NCBI GenBank assembly: GCA_028097645.1
Contig: JAOHEU010000013.1
Coordinates: forward strand, 1 to 19,307
Direction: 5' to 3'
Source: Candidatus Pelagibacter sp.
Lineage (GTDB): Bacteria; Pseudomonadota; Alphaproteobacteria; Pelagibacterales; Pelagibacteraceae
Length of the DNA: 19,307 nt
The position numbers and the translations under genes are program-made. The notes below the pieces were generated by a model. The model ran no database searches. It was not told the DNA's origin and saw only the letters and a program-made list of their open reading frames with translations. This document shows positions 17,210 to 19,307 of this stretch, in pieces. Position 1 is the first letter of the stretch. Each line of letters starts with the position of its first letter.

Positions 17210-17278
17210 TTTAAATCGCTTTACATTAAGTATAGGACTTAATTAATTCACATAATATTTCTTTAAAAAACTTTTGAA
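17210..17278. promoter_or_regulatory. Divergent intergenic region between the GlmU-like gene and gph
   Basis: This 69-bp, very AT-rich gap must hold the promoters of both divergent units. On the minus strand TATACT (plus 17229-17234) lies 19 nt before the GlmU-like start. On the plus strand CATAAT (17251-17256) lies 22 nt before the gph ATG. No convincing -35 box was found for either, and no Shine-Dalgarno site. The short palindrome TTAATTAA sits in the middle. The individual boxes are weak calls. Confidence 0.4.
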
Positions 17279-17962
17279 ATGAAGCAAAAATTCACAATTT
17301 TATTTGATTTAGATGGTACACTTGTAGATACCGCTCCTGATTTAATGCTAGCTCATAATCATGTGATGAAGAAATTTGGTTATCCCACTAAATCAATAGA
17401 AGATATGCGAAATTTAGTTGGCAAAGGTGCTGGTGCTTTAATTGGTAGATCAATATGGGGACAAGCAAAAAAAGAATTTAGTAAAGTCTTGGATGAAAAA
17501 ATAAAAGATGAAATGGTTAAAGAATTTGTAAATTTCTACGGCAAAAATATAGTTAATAAAAGCACTCTAGTAACTGGGGTTAAAGATTTTTTAATTTGGT
17601 GCAAAGAACAAAATATTTCGATGGCAGTTTGTACAAATAAACAAGAGCATCTTTCTAATGATCTTTTAAAAAAAATTGGAATTTATGATTTCTTTGAATA
17701 TGTTGCTGGATCAGATACATTTGATTATTGTAAACCAGATCCAAGACATCTTACAAATGTAGTAGAAATATTAGATGGAGATGTAAAAAAAACTATAATG
17801 ATTGGAGATAGTGAAACTGATGCAAATGCTGCCAAAGCTGCAGAGATACCAGTTATTTTATTAGAAAATGGGTATACTGAAAAAAATACAACTGAAATAT
17901 ATCACAATCACCTTATAAAAGACTTCATTGGTATTGAAAAAATAATATCCAAATATCTTTAA
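17279..17962 (+). CDS. gph: HAD-superfamily phosphatase, phosphoglycolate phosphatase-like
   Basis: A 227-residue haloacid dehalogenase-type hydrolase. Motif I is FDLDGTLVDTAPDL (9-22), with nucleophile D10 and general acid D12. A helical cap of the C1 type (about 20-95) follows. Motif II is VCTNKQ (Thr119), motif III Lys152 in CKPDPRH, and motif IV GDSETDANAA (176-185). The TAPDL wording after motif I and the IGDSETD form are typical of Gph, which clears 2-phosphoglycolate from DNA repair or oxygenase reactions. HAD substrate specificity is hard to read from sequence, so pyrophosphatase or another sugar-phosphate phosphatase is possible. The gene starts a plus-strand unit divergent from the GlmU-like gene. 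An eight-A run around 17786 is in frame. Confidence 0.85.
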   Translation: MKQKFTILFDLDGTLVDTAPDLMLAHNHVMKKFGYPTKSIEDMRNLVGKGAGALIGRSIWGQAKKEFSKVLDEKIKDEMVKEFVNFYGKNIVNKSTLVTGVKDFLIWCKEQNISMAVCTNKQEHLSNDLLKKIGIYDFFEYVAGSDTFDYCKPDPRHLTNVVEILDGDVKKTIMIGDSETDANAAKAAEIPVILLENGYTEKNTTEIYHNHLIKDFIGIEKIISKYL

Positions 17963-17980
17963 TATTGATTAATTTTTTTT
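17959..17980 (+). terminator. Weak terminator-like structure after gph
   Basis: TTAAT (17959-17963) and ATTAA (17968-17972) can pair across a 4-nt loop, followed directly by eight T (17973-17980). The stem is only 5 A:T pairs and overlaps the gph stop codon, so it is thermodynamically poor. The placement between gph and prpD is right for a terminator, but chance in AT-rich sequence is a real alternative. Confidence 0.25.
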
Positions 17981-18004
17981 AACTATTAAAACAAAATCAC
18001 TATT

Positions 18005-18010
18005 AAGGAG
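18005..18010 (+). promoter_or_regulatory. Shine-Dalgarno site fixing a TTG start for prpD
   Basis: AAGGAG sits 5 nt before the TTG at 18016. The spacing and the protein sequence that follows ([11 protein letters not shown], the conserved N-terminus of PrpD) both support TTG as the start. No ATG in the same frame lies near enough to serve instead. Confidence 0.7.
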
Positions 18011-18015
18011 TTATT

Positions 18016-19307
18016 TTGTTATTACATACAGTTAAAGTTTATCCATCTAAAATCAACCTTCCTAAGAAAAAGCAACTTGCTTGGAAGATAGCTGAGATTG
18101 CAAGCGATAATGCAAAATTAAATAAAGATGCTATTGAAATGGTTATCAATAGAATTATTGACAATGCTTCTGTTGCAATAGCATCACTGAACAGAAAGCC
18201 TGTAATTTCTTCAAGAGAAATGGCGTTAAAACATTTTAGAAAAAATGGAGCGACTTTATTTGGTGTGAACTCAAAACTTAGATTTGATTGTGAGTGGGCA
18301 GCATGGTCAAATGGAACTGCTGTTAGAGAGCTTGATTTTCATGACACCTTTTTAGCAGCTGATTACAGTCATCCAGGTGATAATATTCCACCCTTGCTTG
18401 CGGTTGCTCAACAGAATAAAATTAGTGGAATAGATTTATTACGTGGAATTATTACAGCCTATGAAGTTCAGGTAAATCTAGTTAAAGGAATTTGTTTACA
18501 TAAACATAAAGTTGATCATATAGCTCACTTAGGACCAAGCGTTGCTGCAGGTCTTGGTTCAATGCTAAAACTTAATACTGAAACAATTTATCAAGCAGTA
18601 CAACAAGCATTGCATACTACTATCTCTACTAGACAATCTAGGAAAGGTGAGATTTCTAGTTGGAAAGCTTATGCTCCAGCTCATGCAGGTAAACTTGCAA
18701 TTGAAGCAGTAGACAGAGTTATGCGTGGCGAAGGAGCCCCTAGCCCAATTTATGAGGGTGAAGATAGTGTTATTGCAAGAATATTAGACGGAAAAAAAGC
18801 TAATTACAAAGTACCACTTCCTAAAAAAGGAGAGGCAAAAAAAGCTATTTTAGAAACCTATACAAAAGAATATTCAGCAGAATATCAATCTCAAGCATTA
18901 ATTGACTTAGCCAAAAAAACTTAAAACTAAAATACCTAATCTCAGCCAAATAAAAAAAATTGATATATTTACTAGTCACCATACTCATTATGTAATTGGA
19001 ACTGGTGCCAATGATCCACAGAAGATGGATCCAAATGCAAGTAGAGAAACGCTTGATCACTCTATCATGTATATTTTTGCTGTAGCATTAGAGGATGGAG
19101 ATTGGCATCATGTAAAATCTTATACTAAAGCTAGAGCAAATAAAAAAAGTACTATTAAAATTTGGAAATCAATTACAACTTATGAAGATAAGAAATGGAC
19201 TAAAAAATATCATGATCCAAATCCAATGAAAAAATCTTTTGGTGCCAAAGTAGTTGTTACTTTAAACAATGGGAAAAAAATTATTGAGCAACTAGATAGA
19301 GCGGATG
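18016..19307 (+). CDS. prpD: 2-methylcitrate dehydratase (MmgE/PrpD family), partial at window end, frame interrupted by one extra A
   Basis: Dehydrates 2-methylcitrate in the methylcitrate cycle for propionate use. About 430 codons are visible of an expected 480 or so. The first part shows [56 protein letters not shown] and [13 protein letters not shown]. It continues with [24 protein letters not shown], the typical MmgE/PrpD lysine-tryptophan block. The frame stops at 18924, just past the seven-A run at 18913-18919. With six A it reads [21 protein letters not shown] and continues to the window end through [30 protein letters not shown] and the [11 protein letters not shown] block. These are PrpD hallmarks. 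The length and the [10 protein letters not shown] wording favour true PrpD over shorter MmgE-like relatives. Confidence 0.92.

Noticed and set aside
1..19307. tRNA, rRNA, CRISPR array, insertion sequence or phage genes
   Set aside because: No spaced direct repeats, transposase or integrase motifs, or cloverleaf-like segments were seen on either strand. Practically all sequence is taken by recognised core genes.

Overview
The window is AT-rich, tightly packed bacterial DNA with core metabolic and translation genes. It has almost no intergenic sequence, many 1-8 bp gene overlaps and Lys/Asn/Ile-rich proteins. The gene content and order (purC-purS-purQ-purL-bolA-grxD with a three-subunit FGAM synthase, sfsA next to map, class II DAHP synthase, monothiol glutaredoxin beside BolA) is alphaproteobacterial. 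With the extreme A+T bias and streamlining it points to a SAR11 / Candidatus Pelagibacter-like marine alphaproteobacterium. That assignment is inference from gene content and protein style, not from a database match.

Layout. Positions 1-936 (minus strand) hold the start of a gamma-glutamylcyclotransferase-like gene and, upstream of it, a stand-alone molybdopterin-binding (CinA N-terminal type) protein. Positions 957-8185 (plus strand) hold nine head-to-tail genes, sfsA-map-purB-purC-purS-purQ-purL-bolA-grxD. They overlap or are separated by at most 3 bp and so probably form one transcription unit. It joins protein maturation, de novo purine synthesis from FGAR to AMP, and the BolA/monothiol-glutaredoxin Fe-S pair. 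Positions 8194-17209 (minus strand) hold, in transcription order, a stand-alone GlmU acetyltransferase domain, glmS, class II DAHP synthase, nadE, cysS, cimA, a TrmJ-type RNA methyltransferase and rpsD. From 17279 (plus strand) there is a HAD phosphatase (gph-like) and a 2-methylcitrate dehydratase (prpD) that runs off the window end. No tRNA, rRNA, CRISPR array, insertion sequence or phage gene was seen, and no stretch over 100 bp lacks a gene.

The main anomaly is that four plus-strand genes, purB, purC, purL and prpD, are each interrupted by one surplus A in an A run (runs of 5, 7, 9 and 7). Removing one A restores a full, family-typical reading frame each time. Sequencing or assembly error is the likeliest cause. 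However, runs of 8-9 A or T elsewhere in the window are in frame, and the affected purB run has only five A, so the pattern is not a simple function of run length. Each affected gene is annotated here over its whole intended span.

A second point is that glmU is represented only by its linker helix and C-terminal acetyltransferase half, cut cleanly at the domain boundary. The uridylyltransferase half must be encoded elsewhere or replaced. I found no convincing undescribed defence, mobile or regulatory system; this is a core-genome region.
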